Shown: one piece after another, positions 16,815 to 24,857 of the stretch
Layout: the number at the start of each line of letters is the position of its first letter
How positions within the stretch are numbered: the stretch's first letter is position 1
NCBI GenBank assembly: GCA_019419585.1
Contig: DXZQ01000001.1
Coordinates: 1 to 64,000, forward strand
Length of the DNA: 64,000 bases
From: Collinsella sp.
GTDB lineage: Bacteria > Actinomycetota > Coriobacteriia > Coriobacteriales > Coriobacteriaceae
Direction: 5' to 3'
Program-made: the position numbers and the translations under genes
Notes under the pieces: model-generated
Database searches by the model: none
What the model was told of the DNA's origin: nothing
Seen by the model: the letters and a program-made list of their open reading frames with translations, nothing else

Positions 16815-17984
16815 TTACTCGGTAAAGGCGTTGCCGACGCTCTGGCCGCCAACATACGTCTCGACGAGGGTGAGCTCATGGTCGAACACGACAAAGTCGG
16901 CGTCGCGACCCGGCATGATGCTGCCGCACTTATCCTCGATGTGCGCGGAGCGCGCCGGCACCTCAGTTGCCATGCGAATGGCGATATCGGCGCTGGCGAT
17001 GCCCCAGTCGACGATGTTCTTGACGCCCTGGGCAAGCGTGAGCACCGAGCCGGCAATGCTCTTGCCGTCGGCGAGCCAGCACAGGTTGTCCTTCATGATG
17101 ACGTCCATGCCACCACTGGTGTAGCTGCCCTCGGGCATGCCGCCGCAACCCAGGCAGTCGGTGATGAGCACCGTGTGCTGCCAGCCCTTTGCCTGCAGCA
17201 GCGCCTTGATGGCGGCAGGGTTTACGTGCTTGCCGTCACAGATGATCTCGGCGTAGGTCTCGGGCGTAGACATGGCAGCACCCACGACACCGGGCTCACG
17301 GTGATGCAGACCGCGCTGGCCGTTATAGGTATGCGTAAAGCAGCTGGCACCGGCATTGATAGCGGCGATGCACTCATCGTAGGTGGCGTCGGAGTGACCG
17401 ATGCTGGTCACCACGCCCTTGGCGTTCAGAGCAGCCGCATAAGCAGCGGCACCGTCGCGCTCGGCCGCCATGGCGCTCTTAACGATGCGACCGCCCGCAG
17501 CCTCCTGCCACTGGTCGAAAACCTCCTCGGAGGGATCGATAAGATAAGCGGGGTTCTGCGCGCCCACGTGCTTCATGGTAAAGAAGGGGCCCTCCAGGTA
17601 GATGCCCTGAATGCGGGCACCGCAGAAGTCGGGGCCGCGGCCCTCGTCCGCCTTGGCGATAGCAGCGCAGGCGTCCTTGATCTGTTCGACGCCATCGGTG
17701 AACGTCGTGGGCAGCCAGCTGGTGGTACCGCGACGAGCGAGCTCAGTCGAGCTGATATCGATACCCTCGGGGTCGTTATCGGTAGTCGAGTGGTTATAAA
17801 AGCCATGGATGTGAGTATCGACCATACCCGGTGCGATCCACGATCCCGTGTAGTCCTTAATCTCGCAAGAGGGCTCGTCGGCCTGCCAGGCGCCAAAAAC
17901 GCCATCCTCGACCATAAGATAGCCGCCCAGTTGCGGGCCTGCCGGCAAGAAGAACTTGTCAGCCTTAATTGTGTACGTGCTCAT
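16815..17984 (-). CDS. nagA: N-acetylglucosamine/galactosamine-6-phosphate deacetylase
   Basis: 389 residues from ATG 17984, which has AGGAG five bases upstream (a GTG six bases earlier overlaps that site). It removes acetate from N-acetyl-hexosamine 6-phosphates in the cytoplasm. Amidohydrolase motifs: metal-binding DTHIHGF near residue 59, the substrate loop around FTHTYNGQRGLHHREPG, and catalytic Asp in TDCLGCGGMPEGSY. Next to agaS and a mannose-family PTS it probably acts on GalNAc-6-P (AgaA role), though GlcNAc-6-P is also possible. A terminator separates it from agaS. Confidence 0.9.
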   Translation of the reverse strand: MSTYTIKADKFFLPAGPQLGGYLMVEDGVFGAWQADEPSCEIKDYTGSWIAPGMVDTHIHGFYNHSTTDNDPEGIDISSTELARRGTTSWLPTTFTDGVEQIKDACAAIAKADEGRGPDFCGARIQGIYLEGPFFTMKHVGAQNPAYLIDPSEEVFDQWQEAAGGRIVKSAMAAERDGAAAYAAALNAKGVVTSIGHSDATYDECIAAINAGASCFTHTYNGQRGLHHREPGVVGAAMSTPETYAEIICDGKHVNPAAIKALLQAKGWQHTVLITDCLGCGGMPEGSYTSGGMDVIMKDNLCWLADGKSIAGSVLTLAQGVKNIVDWGIASADIAIRMATEVPARSAHIEDKCGSIMPGRDADFVVFDHELTLVETYVGGQSVGNAFTE

Positions 17985-18041
17985 ATGCACTCCTTGCTTC
18001 TAAAGCAGTTGACTGTGGTAATGCTTATACCCGGTCCATGT

Positions 18042-18085
18042 AAAAACAAAAAGCGCCCGCCCGCCGTTATGAGCGGACGGGCGCC
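18042..18085 (-). terminator. Terminator of agaS
   Basis: On the minus strand GCGCCCGTCCGC pairs with GCGGGCGGGCGC and TTTTTG follows. It lies between agaS and nagA, so nagA needs read-through or its own promoter. Confidence 0.8.
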
Positions 18086-18102
18086 CTTACAGGGGGACGC
18101 GA

Positions 18103-19269
18103 TTAAGCGGTGAAGGGGTGAATCGTCACGCCCTTAACCACGCGGTTGACCGTGCCGGTGGGGCTCGGCGTATCGGGCGTGTTGCCCACGCGCACGGAGT
18201 TGAGCAGGCTGATAGCCTGGGCAAACATCACGAACGGCAGAGCAAGGTAGCCCTCGGGAAGCGCCTCGTAGCCCTTAAAGGTGAAGGACTCGCCCTCGTA
18301 GACGGTGGCACCATCCTGCTGAACGGCAACGGTGTGCTGAGCGATCTTGTCGCCACCGATCTCGTTGAGGATGTCGATATCGTACTGACGGGTGTAGGCA
18401 TCGTTGTTGACGAACACGAACACGAGCGTCTTGTCGTCGACGAAGGACTTGGGTCCGTGACGATAGCCCATGGAGGTGTCGTAAGAAGTGGCAACCAGAC
18501 CGTGAGCGAGCTCGAGGATCTTGAGCTGGCTCTCCTGGGCAAGGCCACCGAAGGAGCCAGAACCCAAGTAGGTCACGCGGTTGAAGTCGCCAGCCAGGTA
18601 ATCGGCGACCTCGGACTCACGAGCGATAACCTCCTCGCCCATCTTGGCGATGGTCTCGACCCACTCGGCCTTCTGCTCGTCAGAGGCAGTGTCGAAAATA
18701 AGGGTGGAGAGCAGGGTCATGCAGGTGTAGGAACCGGTCATGGCGAAGCCCTTGTCGTTGGCGCGCGGGATGAGCAGCGTCAGCGCATTGGGGTCATCAG
18801 CGGACTCGACGGCGAGCTTGCCCTCGGGAGCGCAGGTGATGTTGAGGAACTTGACGTTGTGGACGAGCTCCTTGGCAACGGCGACGGCTGCAAGGCTCTC
18901 GGGGCTGTTGCCAGAGCGGGCAAAGGAAACCACGAGCGTGGGATCCTCGGCGCGCAGGAAGTCGCGCGGAGCGCTCACAATGTCGGTCGTGGCGATGGGC
19001 TTAAAGTCGTAGAGATCAGTGTTGCCAGCGTGACGCAGGTACGGGGCGCAGGTATCGCCAACGTAGTCGGACGTACCGGCACCGGTGAAGACAACGGACA
19101 GACGGCCCTCGCCCATAGCGCGAGCCTCGGCCAGGAAGGCCTCGATGGCCTCCTTGTTCTCGCGATAGATGTTGAGCGTATCACGCCAAAGCTCGGGCTG
19201 CTGAGCAATCTCGGCCGTGGTGATCTGGGCGCCGAGCTCGGTGAGCTCCTCGACACTCTTCTCGAACAT
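18103..19269 (-). CDS. agaS: SIS-domain sugar isomerase, AgaS-like
   Basis: 388 residues with two SIS (sugar isomerase) domains: TGAGTSDYVGD near residue 62, SFARSGNSPES near 114, and a second domain around YLGSGSFGGLAQES. This is the AgaS family, which deaminates/isomerises galactosamine 6-phosphate to tagatose 6-phosphate; a GlcN-6-P-type activity is possible. It fits between NagA (deacetylation) and LacC (kinase). AGAGG lies upstream of the start. A palindromic CTGGTAGTAACCAG operator sits about 58 bp upstream. Confidence 0.88.
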   Translation of the reverse strand: MFEKSVEELTELGAQITTAEIAQQPELWRDTLNIYRENKEAIEAFLAEARAMGEGRLSVVFTGAGTSDYVGDTCAPYLRHAGNTDLYDFKPIATTDIVSAPRDFLRAEDPTLVVSFARSGNSPESLAAVAVAKELVHNVKFLNITCAPEGKLAVESADDPNALTLLIPRANDKGFAMTGSYTCMTLLSTLIFDTASDEQKAEWVETIAKMGEEVIARESEVADYLAGDFNRVTYLGSGSFGGLAQESQLKILELAHGLVATSYDTSMGYRHGPKSFVDDKTLVFVFVNNDAYTRQYDIDILNEIGGDKIAQHTVAVQQDGATVYEGESFTFKGYEALPEGYLALPFVMFAQAISLLNSVRVGNTPDTPSPTGTVNRVVKGVTIHPFTA

Positions 19270-19326
19270 TTCTAATACCTCTCTCTATAAGTAATCCTCT
19301 GACGTGCAATTATACACTTCGGTTGG

Positions 19327-19348
19327 TTATCTGGTAGTAACCAGTTAA
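19327..19348. promoter_or_regulatory. GntR operator upstream of agaS
   Basis: Palindrome TTA-N-CTGGT-AGTA-ACCAG-N-TAA. The same core recurs at 23623-23636 upstream of the PTS operon, tying both to one regulator, probably the GntR protein encoded next door. Confidence 0.7.
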
Positions 19349-19383
19349 ATGCAAAGAATCACCATATGGAAACGATGCGAACA

Positions 19384-20115
19384 CTAGTCGCTACGCTGGT
19401 GGTAAACCTTGTATTTAAACTGATCGGCACGAGCAACCGAGAGCGTATACTCCACAACCTCGTTTGACTCGTTATACGTAGTCCTGACCAAATCGAGCAC
19501 AGGCGAGCCCTCGACAATTCCCAAAAGGTGAGCATCGGTAGGACGGGCTATGCTCGCATAGAACTCCTCTTCGGCCACGCGAATCTTTTGCTGAAAGTCC
19601 TGCTCAATCACATCGTAAAGCGGCTTACGCTCCAGCAGCGGTCGCTTTAGGGACAGAAATTGACGAACCGGTAGATAGCTGCGTTCGACCATCATGGGCA
19701 TGTTGTCGGCAGAACGAAGGCGCTTAAGCTTAAAAATGCGATCACCGATACGCAATCCCATATGCTCGGCCAGATTCTTATCGGCCTCCATCTCGCAAAA
19801 CTCGAGAATCGTGGTCTCGGGGTCGCGACCCATCGCGCGCATCTGCTCGGTAAAGCTGTAGGACTGCATAAGATTGGTTGCCTTTGCCGAACGGTCGGTC
19901 ACAAAGGTACCGCGACCGTGCTGCCGAACCACCAGTCCTAAACGCTCCAGTTCCTGCAGAGCCAGGCGTACCGTAGTGCGCGAGAGACCATAGCGCTCCG
20001 AAAGTTCGCGCTCGGAAGGAATCATGTCACCGGCGCGATATTCATGGTCGATCTTTTCGGTCAGAATATCGACCAGCTGATCGTACAGCGGTTGCTTACG
20101 CGCTCCGATCGCCAT
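19384..20115 (-). CDS. GntR-family (HutC/UTRA) regulator of amino-sugar PTS
   Basis: 243 residues from ATG 20115, with GGGAGG upstream (the open frame extends to a TTG at 20136). N-terminal GntR winged helix (PLYDQLVDILTEKI, IPSERELSERYGLSRTTVRLALQEL, RQHGRGTFV) and a C-terminal UTRA effector domain (LKRLRSADNMPMMVERSYLP, IVEGSPVLDLVRTTY). Likely represses agaS and the mannose-type PTS operon, released by an amino-sugar phosphate (inference). It lies between agaS and the PTS genes. Confidence 0.88.
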   Translation of the reverse strand: MAIGARKQPLYDQLVDILTEKIDHEYRAGDMIPSERELSERYGLSRTTVRLALQELERLGLVVRQHGRGTFVTDRSAKATNLMQSYSFTEQMRAMGRDPETTILEFCEMEADKNLAEHMGLRIGDRIFKLKRLRSADNMPMMVERSYLPVRQFLSLKRPLLERKPLYDVIEQDFQQKIRVAEEEFYASIARPTDAHLLGIVEGSPVLDLVRTTYNESNEVVEYTLSVARADQFKYKVYHQRSD

Positions 20116-20197
20116 CCTATCCTCCCATTTTCTCAAACTCGGCTACTACCTTGGGTGTTTAGCATTATCTGTCTGCCACACCCAAATCAACAAGAAA

Positions 20198-20233
20198 ACA
20201 AAAGCCGCGCGCTCTTTCGAGCACGCGGCTTTT
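20198..20233. terminator. Bidirectional terminator downstream of the PTS EIID gene
   Basis: AAAAGCCGCGCGCTC, loop TTTC, GAGCACGCGGCTTTT. It ends the PTS operon (minus), so gntR has its own promoter. Confidence 0.85.
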
Positions 20234-20299
20234 AACATACACATGGCTTAAGGGGTCGGGGTGTGAGCCGCGTAGGGACACACCCCTCAAGCTAGAGCC

Positions 20300-21382
20300 T
20301 TACCAGATGCTCGGCCAGAGACCAAGCGGGCCAGCGCCCAGGATGCCGAGGACGAAGAGCAGCAGAATGCCCTTGGTCGGGGTCCAGCTGTGCTTAGCGA
20401 ACATGTAGTAAAGCAGCAGCGTAAGCATAAGCGGGACGAGCTTCGGGACGATGGTGTTGAGGGTGTCGGCAACGGAGAAGTTGACCGGATCCTCGGTGAC
20501 GGTGCCGTAGGTAACGGACTCCATGCCGTTGCCCAGATCGGTGACGCCGCACTCGACAGCGTTGCCGTCGGCATCGGAAGCGGTGAGGGCGTTGCCGTCC
20601 TCATCGGTCATGGCGATGGTACCGGCCTCAGCGGTCTCGGTATCGATGCCCTCCATACCGGTGAAGTTCTCGGCCTCCTTCTCGGAGACGATCACGGTAG
20701 TAGCGGAGAGACCACGGGTGGTGCCGTTGGGGATCTGGAGGTTGATCTGGGTGCCACCCATGGTGACGACTAGGCAACCGACGACGAAGACGCCCATGAT
20801 GGAAGCGGCACGCGTGAAGGCCTGCATGTTGGCAGTCAGAGCGTCAATAGCGCTGGTGCCAAGCTTGTAGGACCAGTTCATGAGCCAGAAGCGCAGAGCG
20901 AACTGGACGACGTTGAAGATCACCAGGAAGATGATCGGCGCAGCGGCGTTGCCGTTGATGGCCATGTTGGAGGTGATGCCGGCCGTGATAGGCACGAGCG
21001 TCAGCCAGAACAGGGCGTCACCGATACCACCGAGCGGGCCCATTGCGGCGACGCGGACGGCGCGGATCGTGGGGATGTCAACCTTGTTCTGCTCGAGCGA
21101 AAGCACGATACCCATAACAAAGGTGACGAGGAACGGGTGAGTGTTGAAGAACTCCAGGTTGTGGCTCATGGAAGCCGCGAGGTCGTTCTTGTTGGTGTGG
21201 ATCTTCTCCAAACCGGGGATGATGGAGTAGAGCCAGCCAGCGGCCTGCATACGCTCGTAGTTGAACGAGGCCTGCAGGAAGCAGGAGCGCCAAGCCATCT
21301 TGTTGAGGGTCTTCTGGTCGAGCTGCGGAGCAGGAGTGAGATCCTCGTAGTGCTCCGGGATCACATACTCATTAGATGCCAT
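20300..21382 (-). CDS. PTS mannose-family EIID component (extended)
   Basis: 360 residues from ATG 21382, 11 nt inside the EIIC gene, with GGAGGTGA upstream. EIID membrane component of a mannose/GalNAc-type PTS: N-terminal MAWRSCFLQASFNYERMQAAGWLYS, LGGIGDALFW and a C-terminal membrane anchor. Family members are usually about 270-300 residues. This one carries an extra polar, acidic stretch (about residues 215-300, rich in Thr/Glu/Asp with DEDGNALTASDADGNAVEC) before the last hydrophobic segments, probably exposed outside the membrane. Confidence 0.88.
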   Translation of the reverse strand: MASNEYVIPEHYEDLTPAPQLDQKTLNKMAWRSCFLQASFNYERMQAAGWLYSIIPGLEKIHTNKNDLAASMSHNLEFFNTHPFLVTFVMGIVLSLEQNKVDIPTIRAVRVAAMGPLGGIGDALFWLTLVPITAGITSNMAINGNAAAPIIFLVIFNVVQFALRFWLMNWSYKLGTSAIDALTANMQAFTRAASIMGVFVVGCLVVTMGGTQINLQIPNGTTRGLSATTVIVSEKEAENFTGMEGIDTETAEAGTIAMTDEDGNALTASDADGNAVECGVTDLGNGMESVTYGTVTEDPVNFSVADTLNTIVPKLVPLMLTLLLYYMFAKHSWTPTKGILLLFVLGILGAGPLGLWPSIW

Positions 21383-22172
21383 CTTCGAAGTCACCTCCGT
21401 CAGAAACAGCTGCACCCTTCAGCTCGGTCTGCTGCTGGAAGTCCCAGAAAGCGATGCCGAAGCCGATGAGAGCGAGGATGAGCAGAGCAGGGGTTGCCAG
21501 AGATTCGTTGGCAACGGTGATGAGCGCGAGGCCAAAGCCCATGAGGAAGAAGCCCCACATATCGCGGTTCATCATAACCTTGAGCAGGACGGCAAAGCCG
21601 ACGAAGCGCATCATGCCGCCTGCAGCGGAGAGACCGGTCTGCAGCCAAGTCGGGATGGCGGAAGCGATGGTCTGACCGATGGTGGCGCCAGCGATGAAGA
21701 ACAGGGTGACGACGACGGCGAAGATCAGGCCGAGCAGAGCCATGGCGAAGTAGTTCAGACGCTCGATACCCTTGGTGTCAGCGTTGTGAGCCATGTTGTC
21801 CGCGGAGGACATGAGCGGCGACATAAGCGTGAAGACCAGGGTAACGCCGAGCTGACCAAGCAGAGCGAACGGAATGGCAAGGCCGACTGCCGCGTTGGGC
21901 TCGAGGCCCGTAGCAATAGCGAGAATGGCTGCCATGATGCCGCCGATGACGGCGTTAGGCGGCTGAGCACCTCCGATCGGCATGTTGCCGATCGTCATGA
22001 GCTGATAAGTACCACCCACGAGAAGACCGGTGTTGAGGTCGCCAAGGATAAGACCGATGACGGCGCCGGTGACGATGGGCTGATAGAGAGACTCGAGGAA
22101 GTTAAACTGGTCGATTGCCGCGACAAACGTGACGATGAAGACCAGAGCGACCTGGAAGATCGTGTATTCCAT
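21372..22172 (-). CDS. PTS mannose-family EIIC component
   Basis: 266-residue membrane channel of the mannose-family permease, with repeated hydrophobic segments and signature sequences IVTGAVIGLILGDLNTGLLVGGTYQLM and GGAQPPNAVIGGIMAA near the N-terminus. A strong AAAGGAGG RBS precedes the ATG. Its 3' end overlaps EIID by 11 nt, indicating coupled translation. It would import N-acetylgalactosamine or galactosamine if the AgaS/NagA context is a guide. Confidence 0.92.
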   Translation of the reverse strand: MEYTIFQVALVFIVTFVAAIDQFNFLESLYQPIVTGAVIGLILGDLNTGLLVGGTYQLMTIGNMPIGGAQPPNAVIGGIMAAILAIATGLEPNAAVGLAIPFALLGQLGVTLVFTLMSPLMSSADNMAHNADTKGIERLNYFAMALLGLIFAVVVTLFFIAGATIGQTIASAIPTWLQTGLSAAGGMMRFVGFAVLLKVMMNRDMWGFFLMGFGLALITVANESLATPALLILALIGFGIAFWDFQQQTELKGAAVSDGGDFEDGI

Positions 22173-22262
22173 CTTGCTCCTCCTTTCAAAATGTATGTAC
22201 GCACTTTGGATTTCACGTACAGAATGTCAGGGTTTCACTCCTGACAACGTGGATCACGAGGA

Positions 22263-22745
22263 TTACGAGAAGAGCTTGCTCGTGTCCTCAACAGGCGTGC
22301 TCGGAACGCGCCTGATCTCCAACTCCACCCCCAATTCCTGCAGCTCTTTAAACGCAGCGACATCCTCGTCGTTAACTGCGACGGAGGTGGCGACTTGGCG
22401 CTTTCCTTCCGACATGTGCATGTTGCCGATGTTTACCTTCTTTATAGGCACACCGCCCTTGACGAGCGTAAGCACGTCTTCCGGTGTTTCGGCCACGATG
22501 AAGATCTTCTGGCGCGGGCTCGCCTTGCCGATGACGTCGATGGTCTTCTGCAGGGAGAAGAAACGCGTAGCGACGCCGGTGGGAGCGGCCATCTTCATGA
22601 GGTTCTGGCGCATGGTGTTGGTCGACACGTCGTCGTTGGCGACGAGGATGAGGTTGGAGCCCAGAGTGGAGTTCCACTGGGTGGCAACCTGACCATGGAC
22701 CAGTCGGTTATCGATGCGGGTAAGAAGAATGTTGGGTTCTGCCAT
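22263..22745 (-). CDS. PTS mannose-family EIIB component
   Basis: 160-residue cytoplasmic EIIB that takes phosphate from EIIA and phosphorylates the sugar during transport. The active His is present in RIDNRLVHGQV (about residue 16). It contrasts with the orphan paralog at 12526-13005, which has Tyr there. The start has AAAGGAAG upstream. The operon order is EIIA, YajC-like, EIIB, EIIC, EIID. Confidence 0.93.
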   Translation of the reverse strand: MAEPNILLTRIDNRLVHGQVATQWNSTLGSNLILVANDDVSTNTMRQNLMKMAAPTGVATRFFSLQKTIDVIGKASPRQKIFIVAETPEDVLTLVKGGVPIKKVNIGNMHMSEGKRQVATSVAVNDEDVAAFKELQELGVELEIRRVPSTPVEDTSKLFS

Positions 22746-22781
22746 GTTGATCAGCTTCCTTTCGTTATTTGCTGACGACAG

Positions 22782-23063
22782 TTACTTGATCTCCTGGATC
22801 GCGTAACGCGAAACGTCTACGACGGCTCCGGATCGGACTTTGATCTGGACCTTCTCGCCTTCGATGCCTTTGACGGTTCCGTAGATACCGCCGGCGAAAA
22901 GAACCTCCTGACCCGGCTTGAGCTCGGTGTGCAGCTCCTTGAAGTACTTCTGCTTCTTCTTCATGTTGATTTGCGACCAGATGGTGTAAATCAAGCCCAT
23001 GATGACAAGCAGGCCTAAAAGGGCGACCGAGGAGCTCAGGACGTTGGCTCCGAAATCGGCCAT
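22782..23063 (-). CDS. YajC-like membrane protein in the PTS operon
   Basis: 93 residues. One N-terminal membrane segment (SSSVALLGLLVIMGLIYTIW) precedes a basic KKKQKYF stretch and a small beta domain (LKPGQEVLFAGGIYGTVKGIEGEKVQIKV), the layout of YajC, the accessory subunit of the SecDF translocon. Its ATG overlaps the stop of the EIIA gene (TAATG), so it is translationally coupled. YajC-like genes inside mannose-type PTS operons are known in some Firmicutes; a role in assembling or tuning the permease is possible but unproven. Confidence 0.82.
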   Translation of the reverse strand: MADFGANVLSSSVALLGLLVIMGLIYTIWSQINMKKKQKYFKELHTELKPGQEVLFAGGIYGTVKGIEGEKVQIKVRSGAVVDVSRYAIQEIK

Positions 23064-23506
23064 TAGATGCCGTCCTCGTCGCCGAAGATATCCTCTTCGT
23101 CGGAGCCGGCAACGGATGCGACCGTCTGGGCGGTGATGCCCGTCTGGCCAACGGTCACGGCCTGCTCGCCAAGCTCGGCGAGCGTAGCATTGCCGCGGAG
23201 GAACAGAAGCTCAATAACCATGGGAAGGTTGGTGCCAGTCAGAACCTCGACGTTGTCGACATCCTGGGCAATCATCATCGACTGGTTGAACGGGGTGCCG
23301 CCAAGCAGGTCGGTAAAGACGAGCACGCCATCGCACTCCTCACGCATGGCGGTAATAGCGGCGCGGAGATCCTCACCGTAGGATGCAGCCTGGTCGCCCT
23401 CAAAAGGAACGACGGTAAAAGCGGGCTGGTCGCCGGCAACCATAGCGATAGCGCTTGCAAGGCCGGGTGCGAACTGTCCATGACCGGTAAGAATAAAGCC
23501 AACCAT
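23063..23506 (-). CDS. PTS mannose-family EIIA component
   Basis: 147-residue soluble EIIA accepting phosphate from HPr. The active His lies in MVGFILTGHGQFAPGLASA (H9), and FTDLLGGTPFNQS is the second family signature. The C-terminus is acidic (GSDEEDIFGDEDGI). It is the first gene of the operon; its upstream region holds a GntR-type operator and several other palindromes. Confidence 0.92.
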   Translation of the reverse strand: MVGFILTGHGQFAPGLASAIAMVAGDQPAFTVVPFEGDQAASYGEDLRAAITAMREECDGVLVFTDLLGGTPFNQSMMIAQDVDNVEVLTGTNLPMVIELLFLRGNATLAELGEQAVTVGQTGITAQTVASVAGSDEEDIFGDEDGI

Positions 23507-23622
23507 TCAAATTTCCCTTCCGAAGGTGTGTACAATCTGAGTCCGATGATTTTCGGAAGCCAGCGGGCGCTCGCCCTTAAAGCTTCTTGGAAAGCGTTCT
23601 TTAAAGACCAGTGGTTTCTAAA

Positions 23623-23636
23623 CTGGTAGTAACCAC
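23623..23636. promoter_or_regulatory. GntR operator upstream of the PTS operon
   Basis: CTGGTAGTAACCAC matches the agaS operator core at 13 of 14 positions. ACCAGT-N8-ACTGGT overlaps it at 23608-23627. Confidence 0.6.
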
Positions 23637-23709
23637 GTGACGTGTTGTTGCCACTATATCACCACAGAAGAGGTCGCTTTTGATGATTCATACAGTAAAA
23701 CGTTTTTGC

Positions 23710-23739
23710 ACCGCTCACGGTGATATTTCGACCGTTTAC
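23710..23739 (+). promoter_or_regulatory. Tandem LytTR-like boxes
   Basis: ACCGCTCAC (23710-23718) and ACCGTTTAC (23731-23739), 21 bp apart. They read on the plus strand, away from the PTS operon. Confidence 0.5.
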
Positions 23740-23930
23740 CGGTCGTTAACACTTCTACCTGCGGTTTTGAAACCGTTTCGAAATGCTTTGGCAAAAGATC
23801 GGATCTTTTCCTGAGTCTTAAACAACGTAGGGCGGCTAAAAATAGCATGTAGAAAAACTGCAGGTCATTGTGGAGATATGTGAATTGGTCTTTTTGACTT
23901 AATACCAGTTAGAACCAGTTTTGAGATTAT

Positions 23931-23979
23931 CGGTGAACGGTAGTTTTCGACCGTTCACCGGTTACTTGCAATCGTTTGC
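23931..23979. promoter_or_regulatory. Palindromic and tandem ACCGTTCAC boxes
   Basis: CGGTGAACGGT (23931-23941) and ACCGTTCACCG (23950-23960) form a perfect 11-bp inverted repeat with an 8-nt spacer. ACCGTTCAC (23950) is also followed 21 bp later by a weaker ATCGTTTGC (23971-23979). Confidence 0.5.
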
Positions 23980-24209
23980 AGTTGTTTTCCCATATGAATT
24001 AGGGGAACCCGATGAAGCGCTTGCGCGATCACGGGAAGTTTTGACATTTGTCCTCATCCCCCGCGCGCCAAGCTCCGGCACCCAAAATGAGCTATTAGTT
24101 CACGCTAATCGTTTTCAATCATTACTTACTCTGTATTCGTAATTATTTATCGTTTATCATTATTTCTGATATGACACAAGCATCATACAAAACGCCGATT
24201 GGAGGGGTT

Positions 24210-24848
24210 ATGGTCCATCGAAACACATCCATATCGAATGAAACCATCAGCCGCGAACAGACGATAGCCAAACTGAGGAAGCTCGCTCGCATCTGCAAAT
24301 GGGCCACGATCTGCATTACCACCGCGCTCGCTCTGGGACTCCTCGCAGTCATTGCGATTGACCTTCTACTCATATTGCCTGGCCTCTCCCAAGGGTCGTG
24401 CCTCCAATCCGTAGAACTTCAAGCCGGCGAAGGGCCGTGCCTGGCTATCGTCGGTACCGATGCGCAGGCCCCACTTATGCTCGTCGCACACGATGGTCAC
24501 ACTGCCATAGGGAGCCTCTTGATGACATGTCTCGCGCTTACCATCGCGCTAAGCGTGCGCAGGCTTTTTTTCAACATTGAAAAGGAAGGCAGGCCCTTTG
24601 ACCTTGAATGTAACCAGACGCTTCGTCGAGTAGGACATTTATTCCTTATCGGCGGCGTTGCCGTGAGGCTTCTTGGTGCCGTAATCACGGGAATGATACT
24701 CTCAGGATTTGGCGGCAGCTTTACAGATGCGTTCGCCGGCCAGTTATTCGAGCCCTCCATGCTCTTTGCAGGCCTGATTATTTGCCTGATTGCCAGCATC
24801 TTCCGCTACGGGCATATCCTGCAAAAACAAGATGACGAGTTGCTCTAG
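24210..24848 (+). CDS. DUF2975 family membrane protein
   Basis: 212 residues from ATG 24210, with GGAGG four bases upstream. Four hydrophobic segments are visible (ATICITTALALGLLAVIAIDLLLIL; SLLMTCLALTIALSV; LFLIGGVAVRLLGAVITGMILSGF; LFAGLIICLIASIFRYG), with the motif RPFDLECNQTLRRVG before the third, as in DUF2975 proteins. It is followed ten bases later by a small XRE regulator, the usual partner. The function of these pairs is not established. The gene is AT-richer than its neighbours. Confidence 0.78.
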   Translation: MVHRNTSISNETISREQTIAKLRKLARICKWATICITTALALGLLAVIAIDLLLILPGLSQGSCLQSVELQAGEGPCLAIVGTDAQAPLMLVAHDGHTAIGSLLMTCLALTIALSVRRLFFNIEKEGRPFDLECNQTLRRVGHLFLIGGVAVRLLGAVITGMILSGFGGSFTDAFAGQLFEPSMLFAGLIICLIASIFRYGHILQKQDDELL

Positions 24849-24857
24849 GGGGGATCC

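Larger units (their letters stand above)
23507..24209. other. AT-rich regulatory spacer before the mannose-type PTS operon
   Basis: 703 bp without a convincing gene. From left to right: GntR-type operator (23623), LytTR-like tandem boxes (23710-23739), a palindrome around 23931-23960, another LytTR-like pair (23950-23979), and AT-rich sequence before the DUF2975 gene. A possible 73-codon frame at 23921-24142 has no homology that I recognise. Confidence 0.5.

Noticed and set aside
23921..24142. 73-codon frame in the spacer before the DUF2975 gene
   Set aside because: It starts within a regulatory palindrome, has no RBS and resembles no family.
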